A stretch of DNA of 64,000 nt. Source: Mycobacterium paraense. Its GTDB lineage: Bacteria > Actinomycetota > Actinomycetes > Mycobacteriales > Mycobacteriaceae. The translations under genes were made by a program, and so were the position numbers. The stretch covers positions 124,001 to 188,000 of the forward strand of contig NZ_LQPM01000023.1 in NCBI RefSeq assembly GCF_002101815.1, written 5' to 3'. Under the pieces are notes generated by a model. That model had not been told where the DNA came from and did no database searches. It saw nothing but the letters and a program-made list of their open reading frames with translations. Positions 32,262 through 40,386 of the stretch are shown one piece after another; position 1 is the stretch's first letter; each line of letters starts with the position of its first letter.

Positions 32262-33695
32262 GTGCGGTTTCCCGTGGCGTTGCTGACCGCGTGCGCCGTG
32301 TGCCTTGCCCCGGCGCTTGCCGCCGGGGCCGACGCGCGGGCGGCGGCTGTGTTCGGACCGCTGGCTCCGCCCAACCCGTTCATGGCGCCGATGGGGCTGG
32401 CGTCGCTGCACAACGATGCCGAATCATCCGACGCGGGACCGCTTCCCGGCCCCGGCGCGCACCTGGTCCCGATCTTCGGCTACCCGCTGCTGGCGGCGTG
32501 CCCGACGATCATGCAGGGCACCGACGGCCTGGTGTTGGCGCTGTGCACCAGCGACCTCACGCAAACCCCGACGATCTTCCTGATCGACCCCGGGGGCTGG
32601 GTCCCGGTCTTCGTCCCGCTGGCCAAACTTCAGGTCGCCAAGGGCAGCCTGCTCGGCGGCGTCTACGCCTACCTCGACAACAACAATCAGGTGGTGATGA
32701 TCGACGGCACCAACCACCTGCTGCGCATCGCGCACGTCAAAGAGCCAGGGCCGCTGGGCTGTTGGAAGCTGGTCGTCACCGAGTCCACCGATCTGTCCGG
32801 GGCGATACCGGCCGGCGACAACTCGGTGGGCCTGGTCCCCGACTATGCGGGCAACGTCTGGTTCGCCACCGGTAACGGCGTCGTCGGTGTGGGCAAGGCA
32901 GGCGGCGGCGTCGCCTCCGTGCAGCTGCCGGCGGGAGAGCAGGTGGCGAACAGCATCTCGTCGGCACCGAGCGGTCACGTGGCGGTGGCCACCACCTTCG
33001 CCCTGTACGAGCTGAACCTCGACATCGCGGGCAACCCGCAAATCCTTTGGCGCGCGGCGTATGACCGCGGCCCCGCCCGCAAGCCCGGCCAGCTGAGCTG
33101 GGGGACGGGCTCCACCCCGGTGTACTTCGGCCCCACCACCGGCGCCGATTACCTGACCATCGTCGACAACGCCAGCCCCCAGGTGCACGCGCTGGTCTAC
33201 CAGTCCGGCACGGGTCAATTGATCTGCCAACAACCGGTTTTGACGCAGGGCGGCCCAGGCAGCGAGAACGCGCCGATCGGGGTGGGGAACTCGGTGTTCG
33301 TGTCCAGTACCTACGGCTACCCCTACCCGGCGGTTCCGGCGGGCGCGCCCCCGGCCGTGCCGCCGACGGCGCCGTTCGTCGGCGGGATGACACGGGTCGA
33401 CGTCGACAATCCCGGCTGTCATACCGTGTGGGAGAACAAGGTTCGCAGCGCCGCGCTACCGCACCTGTCGATCGCGGACGGCTTGCTCTACACCATCACC
33501 CGGATCGGGTGCGACAAGACGACGCCGCTCGACATCTTCGCCTACGGCGTGGTCGACTCCGGCAACGGTGCTCTGCTGTGGCAGCAACCGAAGTCGGCGA
33601 CCATACTCAGCGATCCGCTGCAGACGCCGACCATGGTGCTGATGGACGGCAAGGCGATGCAGGGCAACCTCACCGGGCTCGGGCGGATCGGCTGA
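32262..33695 (+). CDS. Large secreted protein, probable beta-propeller
   Basis: This 477-residue protein has a signal peptide (FPVALLTACAVCLAPALAAGADA). The mature protein has repeated segments such as GLVPDYAGNVWFATGNGVVGVGKAGGGV, HVAVATTFALYELNLD, DYLTIVDNASPQVHALVYQ and VFVSSTYGYPYPAVP that look like blades of a six- or seven-bladed propeller (SMP-30/YVTN type). At least six Cys are spread along the chain. The function is unknown; it could be a lactonase-like enzyme or binding protein. GTG 32262 follows GGGAGGAGA. It is convergent with the NTF2-like gene, six bases apart, and absent from the matching Mtb interval as I recall it. Confidence 0.75.
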   Translation: MRFPVALLTACAVCLAPALAAGADARAAAVFGPLAPPNPFMAPMGLASLHNDAESSDAGPLPGPGAHLVPIFGYPLLAACPTIMQGTDGLVLALCTSDLTQTPTIFLIDPGGWVPVFVPLAKLQVAKGSLLGGVYAYLDNNNQVVMIDGTNHLLRIAHVKEPGPLGCWKLVVTESTDLSGAIPAGDNSVGLVPDYAGNVWFATGNGVVGVGKAGGGVASVQLPAGEQVANSISSAPSGHVAVATTFALYELNLDIAGNPQILWRAAYDRGPARKPGQLSWGTGSTPVYFGPTTGADYLTIVDNASPQVHALVYQSGTGQLICQQPVLTQGGPGSENAPIGVGNSVFVSSTYGYPYPAVPAGAPPAVPPTAPFVGGMTRVDVDNPGCHTVWENKVRSAALPHLSIADGLLYTITRIGCDKTTPLDIFAYGVVDSGNGALLWQQPKSATILSDPLQTPTMVLMDGKAMQGNLTGLGRIG

Positions 33696-33701
33696 GCGGA
33701 C

Positions 33702-34130
33702 TCACCCCTCCTGGCCGAACTCCATCATCTCGAGGTTCCAGTAGCCGCGCATGTTGGTGATCAGCCCGGCGTCGTTGACCTTGTAGGTGAACACGCCGCG
33801 CACCCTGCTGGTGACTCCGCCCTCGAACCTGCTGTGCAGCACCAAGATATGCGCGATCTCGTCCGGCGAGCTCGACGGGAACGTCTCCTCGCAGGTGATC
33901 GTGAGCTGGTTGGCCGCGATGTTGGTGTCGTAGAAGGCCGCGACGCCCTCCTTGCCCCGCACCCCGGTTCCGTCGGGATTGGTGACGGACTTGCCGATCG
34001 GGTCCTCGACGACGACGTCGTCGGCCATCAGCGCCAGCCATCCCTCGCGGTCGTGCGCCTGCACGCAGCGCCACGACGATTGCGACGCGGCCAGTGCCGG
34101 GGAGGCCTGAGATTGCGCGGTTTCGGTCAT
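33702..34130 (-). CDS. NTF2/ketosteroid-isomerase-like protein, Rv0760c-like
   Basis: This 142-residue protein is nearly identical in pattern to Mtb Rv0760c (SSWRCVQAHDREGWLALMADDVV ... ITCEETFPSSSPDEIAHILVLHS). Proteins of this fold form an alpha/beta cone that binds hydrophobic ligands; the Mtb homologue resembles ketosteroid isomerase. ATG 34130 has GGAGA six bases upstream; a start at 34160 would overlap the upstream flavoprotein. It sits at the end of the minus-strand set that includes cyp51 and adhB, which fits a sterol or isoprenoid substrate. Confidence 0.88.
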   Translation of the reverse strand: MTETAQSQASPALAASQSSWRCVQAHDREGWLALMADDVVVEDPIGKSVTNPDGTGVRGKEGVAAFYDTNIAANQLTITCEETFPSSSPDEIAHILVLHSRFEGGVTSRVRGVFTYKVNDAGLITNMRGYWNLEMMEFGQEG

Positions 34131-34147
34131 TTCTGTCTCCTCTATCT

Positions 34148-36145
34148 CTAGATCGCGCACGCGGCGCGTGCGCCCTCCTCGGTGGCTTTGCGGATGAGGC
34201 CCAGCCCGCTGCAGTCGCCGGCGGCGTGCACCTCGGCGCCGGGCATGGCCGCGACCAGGCTGTCGAACAAGCTGGTGTCGGGCTGGACCGTCCCGGCGAC
34301 GACGACGCTGTCGGCGGCCAGTTCCCGGGGCTCGCCACCGGCGGGGGTAAACACCACGTCGCGCGGGGTGATCCGGTCGACGGCCGCGCGGACGTGCACC
34401 GTGACGCCGAGCCGGTCGAGGCGATCCATGTGCTCCGTCTTGCGCTTGTTGCCCACCTCGGGCGCAATGTCCTTGCCCGGCTCAAGGATTGACACCTGAC
34501 GGCCCCGGCTCGCCAGGAACTCGGCCAATTCGAGGGCGACCAGGTCGCCGCCGACGATGGTCACCCGCCGGCCGATCGGCATCCAGGCCCGGGTCGCGGG
34601 CCGAAAGGCGGAGGGGCGCACCAGTCGCTCCCGCCAGCCGGCGAACAACTCGCGCAACCCGGGTCCGGTGTACACGTGCGGCAGGTCGGCGCCGGGGATG
34701 GTCGGCACCGCGACGTGGCCGCCGGTGGCCACCACCACCGCGTCGGGCGCCGCCCGGACGATGTCGTCGGCCGAAACGTTCTGTCCAGCTTCGACCTTCG
34801 CGGTGCTGAGCCGGATCTCGTTGCGCAGGTAGTGCAGGAACGGCTGGTTTTCCGGGTGCAGCACCGCCGCCCAGCGCAATGCCCCGCCGAGTTGACCGCT
34901 GCGCTCGAAGAGCGTGACGCGATGCCCGCGTTCCGCGGCCACGCGGGCGGCCTCCAGCCCGGCCGGTCCGCCGCCGACCACCACCACCCGCTTGGCCCGA
35001 CCTGCGCGGGGGGCGGCCAGCTCGCGCTCCCTGCCGGTGCGGGGGTTGACCGCGCAGTCGACGGAGAAGCGCTGTTCCATTGCGTCGATGCAGTTTTCGC
35101 AGGAGATGCACTTGCGCACGCGGTGCGCCCGGCCGGACCGCAACTTGCGGGGCAGCTCGGGGTCGGCCAGCAGCGGCCGTCCCATCGCGACGAAATCGGC
35201 GCGGCCGTCGGCGAGGATCCGCTCGGCCGCGACCGGGTCGTGGATGCGGCCGACCGCGATCACCGGCACGTCGACCACCTGCTTGACCGCGGCCGCCGCA
35301 CCGACGTTGATCCCGTCTCCGTCGTCGGCGCCGTTGACCATCCCGGTGACCAGCCGGTCGATCACCCCGCCGCTGACATGGAACGCGCTCACCCCGGCGG
35401 CCACGAGTTCGGGTGCCAGCCGGGCGGTTTCGTAGATCGGCCGGCCGCCCGCGACCCGCTCGTAGCCGGAGATGCGCAGCGTGATCGGCAGGTCGTCGCC
35501 GACCTCGGAGCGAATCGCGGCCAGCGCCTCGATCACCACCCGCACCCGGCCGCGCGCCGAGTCACCCCGGTAGTCGTCGGTGCGCCGGTTGCGCTGGGGC
35601 GCAAGGAAAGACCCCAACAGCATGTAGCCGTGCGCGGCGTGCAGCTCGATGCCGTCGTAGCCCGCCTCGGCGGCGCGGCGCACCGCGGCCTTGAACAGGT
35701 CGAACACCTCGCACAGCTGGCGCTTGCTGATCTCGGCCGACGGCCGCCCGGTGAGGTAGGACGGAATCACCGACGGCCCCAGGGAGGTGACGCCGAACAT
35801 CTCCGGTCCCAGGCCGTCGGGCCCGGCGTGCACGATCTGCGGCTGGATCTTGGCGCCGTGCTCGTGCACCGCCTCCACCAGCGCCCGGTGCGCGTCCACC
35901 GCGTCGTCGGTGGCCAGGTGCAGGCCCCCGGGCGTCTCGGGGTGACGATTGTCAACGCCGGTGGCCCCCACCGTGATCAGCCCGGCGCCACCCTCGGCGC
36001 GGGCGGCGAAATAGTCGCGGGTGCGCTCCGACGGCAGCCCGTCGGGGGTGCCGTACATCGTCTCCATCGGAGACATGACCACCCGGTTGCGCACCGCCAT
36101 GGCGCCGATTCGTCCCGGCGCCAAAAGGTGCGGAAAGCTGGCCAC
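34148..36145 (-). CDS. 2,4-dienoyl-CoA reductase-like FMN/FAD/Fe-S flavoprotein
   Basis: The 665 residues have the three-part layout of FadH (about 674 in Mtb). The first part is an old-yellow-enzyme TIM barrel at 1-340, with HAAHGYM at 169-175 and DYRGDSARGR. Cys346, Cys349, Cys352 and Cys364 form an iron-sulfur ligand set. Next is a Rossmann FAD segment VVVVGGGPAGLEAARVAAERG at about 390, and an NAD-binding segment VTIVGGDLVALELAEFLASRG near 530. In the last, GxGxxG is altered to GGDLVA. It would reduce unsaturated acyl-CoA or a related enone with NADPH. It lies 14 bases after adhB and appears to be an addition to the Mtb order. Confidence 0.88.
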   Translation of the reverse strand: MASFPHLLAPGRIGAMAVRNRVVMSPMETMYGTPDGLPSERTRDYFAARAEGGAGLITVGATGVDNRHPETPGGLHLATDDAVDAHRALVEAVHEHGAKIQPQIVHAGPDGLGPEMFGVTSLGPSVIPSYLTGRPSAEISKRQLCEVFDLFKAAVRRAAEAGYDGIELHAAHGYMLLGSFLAPQRNRRTDDYRGDSARGRVRVVIEALAAIRSEVGDDLPITLRISGYERVAGGRPIYETARLAPELVAAGVSAFHVSGGVIDRLVTGMVNGADDGDGINVGAAAAVKQVVDVPVIAVGRIHDPVAAERILADGRADFVAMGRPLLADPELPRKLRSGRAHRVRKCISCENCIDAMEQRFSVDCAVNPRTGRERELAAPRAGRAKRVVVVGGGPAGLEAARVAAERGHRVTLFERSGQLGGALRWAAVLHPENQPFLHYLRNEIRLSTAKVEAGQNVSADDIVRAAPDAVVVATGGHVAVPTIPGADLPHVYTGPGLRELFAGWRERLVRPSAFRPATRAWMPIGRRVTIVGGDLVALELAEFLASRGRQVSILEPGKDIAPEVGNKRKTEHMDRLDRLGVTVHVRAAVDRITPRDVVFTPAGGEPRELAADSVVVAGTVQPDTSLFDSLVAAMPGAEVHAAGDCSGLGLIRKATEEGARAACAI

Positions 36146-36159
36146 TCAGGACCGGTGGG

Positions 36160-37287
36160 TTACCGGTCGGCGTCGGTGTAGCGGATGACGCCGCGAATGT
36201 TCTTGCCTTCCAGCATGTCCTGGTAGCCGTCGTTGATCTGCTCGAGCTTGTACTGGCGCGTGATCATGTCGTCCAGGTTCAGCTTGCCGGCCTTGTACAT
36301 CGACAGCAGCTGCGGGATGTCGTACTGCGGGTTGCCACCGCCGAAGATGGTGCCCTGCAGGTTCTTCTGCATCAGGGTCAGCATCGCCAGGTTCAGCGTG
36401 ACGTTGGTGTCCAGCAGGCTGCCGATGGCGGTCAGCACGCAGGTGCCACCCTTCTGGGTGATGTTCAGGTAGGCGTCGATGTCGGCGCCCTGCAACTCAC
36501 CGACCGTCACGACCACCTTGTGGGCCATCAGGCCGTAGGTGACCTCCGCCATGCCCATCAGCGCGGCGTTGATGTCGGGATAGACGTGGGTGGCGCCGAA
36601 CTTGAGGGCCTGGTCGCGCTTCCACTCCACCGGGTCGATCGCGAAGATGTAGCGCGCGCCCGCGTTGACGGCGCCCTGCAGGGCGGCCATGCCGACGCCG
36701 CCGACGCCCACGATGGCGACGTCCTGGCCCGGCCGGATGTCGGCGGTGCGAACCGCCGAACCGTAGCCGGTGGTGACGCCGCAGCCGACCAGGGCGGCCA
36801 CCTCGAACGGCACCGACGGATCGATCTTCACGACGGAACTGCGGTGCACGACCATGTACGGCGAGAAGGTGCCCAGCAAGGTCATGGGGAAGACGTTCTG
36901 GCCGCGGGCCTGGATGCGGAACGTCCCGTCGGACACCGCGGCGCCGCCCAGCAGGCCGGCGCCAAGATCACAGAGGTTGCGCATGCCGGCCTGACAGGTC
37001 GGGCAGGACCCGCAGGACGGGATGAACGACAGCACCACGTGGTCGCCGGGCGCGATGTCTTCCACGCCGGGTCCCACCTCGGTGACGATGCCGGCGCCCT
37101 CGTGGCCGCCGAGCACCGGGAACCCCGCCATCGGGATGCCGCCGGTGACCAGGTGGTGGTCGGAGTGGCACATGCCGGCCGCTTCCATCTGGATCTTGAC
37201 CTCATGCGCTTGCGGGTCGCCGATCTCGATTTCCTCGATGGACCACGGCTGGTTGAACTCCCAGATCAGAGCGCCTTTTGTCTTCAC
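36160..37287 (-). CDS. adhB: Zinc-dependent alcohol dehydrogenase AdhB
   Basis: This 375-residue class III-type alcohol dehydrogenase is close to Mtb Rv0761c. The catalytic zinc site is Cys40, His62-Glu63 and a later Cys; the structural zinc is bound by Cys92, Cys95, Cys98 and Cys106. The NAD fold has GVGGVGMAALQGA near 190. It oxidises an alcohol to aldehyde with NAD(P). The divergently placed aldA could oxidise the aldehyde further. A 142-base gap before it contains its own candidate promoter and palindrome, so it may be expressed apart from the cyp51 genes. Confidence 0.95.
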   Translation of the reverse strand: MKTKGALIWEFNQPWSIEEIEIGDPQAHEVKIQMEAAGMCHSDHHLVTGGIPMAGFPVLGGHEGAGIVTEVGPGVEDIAPGDHVVLSFIPSCGSCPTCQAGMRNLCDLGAGLLGGAAVSDGTFRIQARGQNVFPMTLLGTFSPYMVVHRSSVVKIDPSVPFEVAALVGCGVTTGYGSAVRTADIRPGQDVAIVGVGGVGMAALQGAVNAGARYIFAIDPVEWKRDQALKFGATHVYPDINAALMGMAEVTYGLMAHKVVVTVGELQGADIDAYLNITQKGGTCVLTAIGSLLDTNVTLNLAMLTLMQKNLQGTIFGGGNPQYDIPQLLSMYKAGKLNLDDMITRQYKLEQINDGYQDMLEGKNIRGVIRYTDADR

Positions 37288-37354
37288 GTTGGACCTGACC
37301 CCATTTCGCCTTTGAAATTAACTGCCGACCCGTCTTGCCGGCAGCGGTGGTGAC

Positions 37355-37372
37355 GAGTGCCACACGGCACTC
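37355..37372. promoter_or_regulatory. Palindrome at the adhB transcription start
   Basis: GAGTGCC-ACAC-GGCACTC has perfect seven-base arms, with flanking GAC/GTC extending the symmetry. On the minus strand it begins 11 bases downstream of a TATGCT hexamer (37383-37388). Confidence 0.55.
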
Positions 37373-37382
37373 TTGTCGCGCC

Positions 37383-37388
37383 AGCATA
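37383..37388 (-). promoter_or_regulatory. Candidate adhB -10 element
   Basis: TATGCT on the minus strand stands about 95 bases before the adhB ATG, with the palindrome just downstream where a repressor would block transcription. Confidence 0.4.
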
Positions 37389-37429
37389 GCGCTTAGAACA
37401 AATCAAATGCTTGGTTGGGTGCCGCCGCC

Positions 37430-37975
37430 TCACCAGATCGGGACGGGCGCCTGGCCCAAAGGGTAGTAGCCGGGCAGCTTCTCGCCGGCGACGCTGCGCT
37501 CGATCCGCCGCTGCATGCCGGCGGACAGATCGCCGGACTCGATCAGCTTCGCGAACATCTTCGCGACATGGCCGAAATCGAAGAAGTCGCGCTGCCACTC
37601 GATGAGCTGGTCGCCGTCGAGGCGGAACCAGCTGCCGCCGATCCCGTAGATCTCGTCCTGGGTGCCGTCGGTCTTGTTGACGATCTGCTTCCAGAAGCCG
37701 ACGATCTCGCCCTGCTTCTCGTCGATGAGCACCTTCTGGTACTCGTACACCCAGTTCTCCAGGCCCTCCATCTCCAGGCCGAGGGCGATGTCGCGAATCT
37801 CGTCGACGCCGACGCACATCACGTCCTCCTTGGGGCCGATGTTCCAGCCGTAGGTGGCGTCTTTGGTGTAGAAGTCCGCCAGCGGCTTCCAGTCACCGGC
37901 CTTCTCGCAGTCCTTGTTGGCCTGCAGCCAGCGGTCCACCCATCCTTCGAGATCCGCGCGTGAATGCGACACCAT
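37430..37975 (-). CDS. SnoaL-like/NTF2-fold protein, Rv0762c-like
   Basis: This 181-residue protein is the length recalled for Rv0762c. The pattern LADFYTKDATYGWNIGPKEDVMCVGVDEIRDIALG ... GDQLIEWQRDFFDFGHVAKMFAKLIESG is that of SnoaL-like polyketide-cyclase-fold proteins. No catalytic function is established. ATG 37975 lies two bases after the ferredoxin stop, so the three genes cyp51, fdx and this one are translated together. It may bind or isomerise an intermediate of the P450 pathway. Confidence 0.85.
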   Translation of the reverse strand: MVSHSRADLEGWVDRWLQANKDCEKAGDWKPLADFYTKDATYGWNIGPKEDVMCVGVDEIRDIALGLEMEGLENWVYEYQKVLIDEKQGEIVGFWKQIVNKTDGTQDEIYGIGGSWFRLDGDQLIEWQRDFFDFGHVAKMFAKLIESGDLSAGMQRRIERSVAGEKLPGYYPLGQAPVPIW

Positions 37976-37977
37976 CG

Positions 37978-38187
37978 TTAGTCTTCTTTCTCTTTGATGA
38001 ACAGTGCTTGCGTGGGGCACATCGCGACCGCGCGCTCGACCTCATCGCGGGCGTCTTCGGGCGGTTCGGGGTCGAGGATCTCGACCTTGCCCCGCTTGGG
38101 CACCCGGAAGTAGTCCGGCGCCTCCAGTTCGCACATGGCGTGGCCCTGACACAAATCCAGATCGGCTTCGACCCTGAATCCGCCCAT
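37978..38187 (-). CDS. fdx: 3Fe-4S ferredoxin partner of CYP51
   Basis: This 69-residue ferredoxin has the motif CQGHAMC, with His in place of the usual middle Cys, and the distant CPTQAL Cys. This three-Cys set binds a [3Fe-4S] cluster, as in other mycobacterial P450-linked ferredoxins. It passes electrons from a reductase to CYP51. ATG 38187 has GGAG ten bases upstream and matches the known start of Rv0763c; GTG 38196 is less likely. It lies 12 bases after the cyp51 stop. Confidence 0.94.
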   Translation of the reverse strand: MGGFRVEADLDLCQGHAMCELEAPDYFRVPKRGKVEILDPEPPEDARDEVERAVAMCPTQALFIKEKED

Positions 38188-38199
38188 CGGCTTCACTCC

Positions 38200-39552
38200 T
38201 TACGCGTTGCGCTTGCGGTAGCGCACCTTCGCCGGCCGGGCGAGCTGGACGACCATCTTGGAGTGGTCGTTGTGATAGCTGTCGGCCGGCTGGGCCATCT
38301 CGAACTCGTACTCGCGCAACAGAACCGAGAAGATGGCTTTGATCTGCATCTGGGCGAAAGCGGCCCCCACACAGCGGTGTCGCCCCGCGCCGAACGGAAT
38401 CCAGGTCCACCGGTTGACGATGTCGGCCTGCTCCGGCTTGTTGTAGCGGTCGGGATTGAAGGCGTCCGGATCGGGAAAGTCCTCGGGAATCCGGTTCGAA
38501 ATCGCCGGGGACGCCGCGACGTAGTCGCCGGCGTGGATCGGGAAGCCCTCGACCTCGAACTCGCCCTTGGCGACGCGCATCAGGATGATCAGCGGCGGAT
38601 GCAGCCGCAGGGTTTCCTTGACCACGTTGTCCAGCTTCGGAATCGAGCGCAGCGCATGAAAACTCACGGCCTGGCCGTCGGCGTAGAGCTCCTCGAGCTC
38701 TGCGAGCACCTCGGCGTAGACGTCGGCGTGGCGGATCAACTCGATCAACGTCCAGGCCGACGTCCCGGAACTGGTGTGGTGCCCCGCGAACATCAGCGAG
38801 ATGAACATGCCGGTGACCTCGTCGGCGGAGAAGCGCGGCCGGCCGTCCTCATCCTTGATCGAGACCAGCACGTCGAGCATGTCGCGGTCGGCCTTGTCCT
38901 TAGGCGGATTGGCCAGCCGCTGGTCCATGATCTCCTGCACCACCGCAACGAGTTTCACGCGCGCCTCGTCGCGACGCTTGAAGCTTTCGATCGGGAGGTA
39001 AGGGTCGACGTAACACAGCGGGTCGGTGCCGCGTTCCAGCTCGTGGTAGTACTCGGCGAACCGATGGTCGAGCTGCTCGCGGAACTTCAGCCCGATCAGG
39101 CAGGCCGTCGAGGTGTAGATGGTCAGCTCGGCGAAGAAGTCGAGCAGCTCGATCTCGCCCTCGTCGCCCCAATTGGCGATCATCTTCTTGACTTCGCCCT
39201 CGATGGTGGCGGCGTGGCCCTTCATCTGTTCGCCCCGCAGCGCCGAGTTGTGCAGCATCTCCTTGCGCCGCTCGGGGCTGGCGTCGAACACCACGCCCTT
39301 GCCGAAGATCGGCGTCATGAACGGGTACGCTTCGGCCTGGTCGAGGTCCTCGTCGGCGGAACGGAAGAAGAACTCGTTGGCGCCCGCGCCGGACAACAGG
39401 ATCACGTGCTTGTCGACCAGCTGGAACCAGCCGACATCTCCGCACTCGTCCCGGACGCGCTGCATCAAACCGATTGGGTCCGTGCGGAATTCCTCCAGGT
39501 GGCCGTGCTCTTCTTCGCCGCCGGAAACCCGCGGCACGATCGCTGTGGTCAT
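38200..39552 (-). CDS. cyp51: CYP51, sterol 14-alpha-demethylase P450
   Basis: This 450-residue P450 has every CYP51 hallmark: B' region YPFMTPIFGKGVVFDASPERRKEML, I-helix FAGHHTSSGTSAW with Thr260, ExxR in KETLRLHPP, and the haem-ligand loop FGAGRHRCVGAAFA with Cys394. The Mtb orthologue demethylates lanosterol-type sterols in vitro, although mycobacteria make no sterols, so its natural substrate is unclear. It binds azoles. ATG 39552 overlaps the SDR stop (ATGA), so it is coupled to that gene. Confidence 0.97.
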   Translation of the reverse strand: MTTAIVPRVSGGEEEHGHLEEFRTDPIGLMQRVRDECGDVGWFQLVDKHVILLSGAGANEFFFRSADEDLDQAEAYPFMTPIFGKGVVFDASPERRKEMLHNSALRGEQMKGHAATIEGEVKKMIANWGDEGEIELLDFFAELTIYTSTACLIGLKFREQLDHRFAEYYHELERGTDPLCYVDPYLPIESFKRRDEARVKLVAVVQEIMDQRLANPPKDKADRDMLDVLVSIKDEDGRPRFSADEVTGMFISLMFAGHHTSSGTSAWTLIELIRHADVYAEVLAELEELYADGQAVSFHALRSIPKLDNVVKETLRLHPPLIILMRVAKGEFEVEGFPIHAGDYVAASPAISNRIPEDFPDPDAFNPDRYNKPEQADIVNRWTWIPFGAGRHRCVGAAFAQMQIKAIFSVLLREYEFEMAQPADSYHNDHSKMVVQLARPAKVRYRKRNA

Positions 39553-40376
39553 GTGGACGGCATCCCCTCTTCGCCGAGTGCGAGCTTCTGGCGGTCTTTC
39601 TTGTCGGCCAACGGCGCTTCGGGCTGAAGCTCCATGTTCGCGATGAAGCCCCCGCGCGGGGTCTCGGCGACGAACGTGATGGCCCGGGCCAGATCCGCCG
39701 CGCGCAGGAAATAGTCGTGGCGGGCCTGGCCCCACTTGGCCCAGTCTTCGAGTGCGGGGCCGATCTTCTCGGCCGGCAGGCTCCAGCCCATCGAGGTCTT
39801 CGTCGGGCCGGGGTGCACGATCGAGGCCCGCACGCCGGTGCCCTCGAGTTCCATCTGGAAGTTGGTGACCATCGCGACGAGCGCGGCCTTGGCGGCGCCG
39901 TAGGCGCCCATGTGCGGCCGCTGGCGCAGGGCCACGTCGGAGCCGACGAAGATCAAGTCGCCGCGCTGCCGGGCGAGCATCCCGGGCAGCACCGCGGCGG
40001 CCAGCCGGTTGGCGCCGACGAGGTGGATCTGCAGCTGCGACTCGAACTCGTCGGTGGTGATCTCGGCGAGCTTGCCGAAGTAGGTGTCGCCCGCGCCGGC
40101 CACCAGCACCTCGATGTCGCCGAGCGCGTCGACCGACTGAGCGACAAACGATTTCACCGAGTTCGGGTCGGTGACGTCAAGGTGGAACCCGACCGCCTCG
40201 CCCCCCTCGGCGTTGATCTTGCCGACGATGTCGTTGAGCTTCTCGACCCGGCGGGCGCCCAGCGCGACCGGAAAGCCGTGCGCCGCCAGTTCGATGGCGG
40301 TGGCTTCTCCGATGCCGGACGAGGCGCCGGCCACGATCGCCGGCCGGCGCTCGGGCAAGGGGTCAAAGCGGGGCAT
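39549..40376 (-). CDS. Short-chain dehydrogenase, Rv0765c-like
   Basis: This 275-residue SDR has cofactor motif AGASSGIGEA (17-26), Ser146, Tyr159 and Lys163 (YGAAK). The NNAG motif is replaced by AGAG. The family pattern fits Rv0765c in the Mtb cyp51 operon. It probably oxidises or reduces a hydroxyl or keto group on the shared P450 substrate. It sits between cyp123 (10 bases upstream) and cyp51 (4-base overlap). Confidence 0.88.
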   Translation of the reverse strand: MPRFDPLPERRPAIVAGASSGIGEATAIELAAHGFPVALGARRVEKLNDIVGKINAEGGEAVGFHLDVTDPNSVKSFVAQSVDALGDIEVLVAGAGDTYFGKLAEITTDEFESQLQIHLVGANRLAAAVLPGMLARQRGDLIFVGSDVALRQRPHMGAYGAAKAALVAMVTNFQMELEGTGVRASIVHPGPTKTSMGWSLPAEKIGPALEDWAKWGQARHDYFLRAADLARAITFVAETPRGGFIANMELQPEAPLADKKDRQKLALGEEGMPST

Positions 40377-40386
40377 GTGCGGCCCT

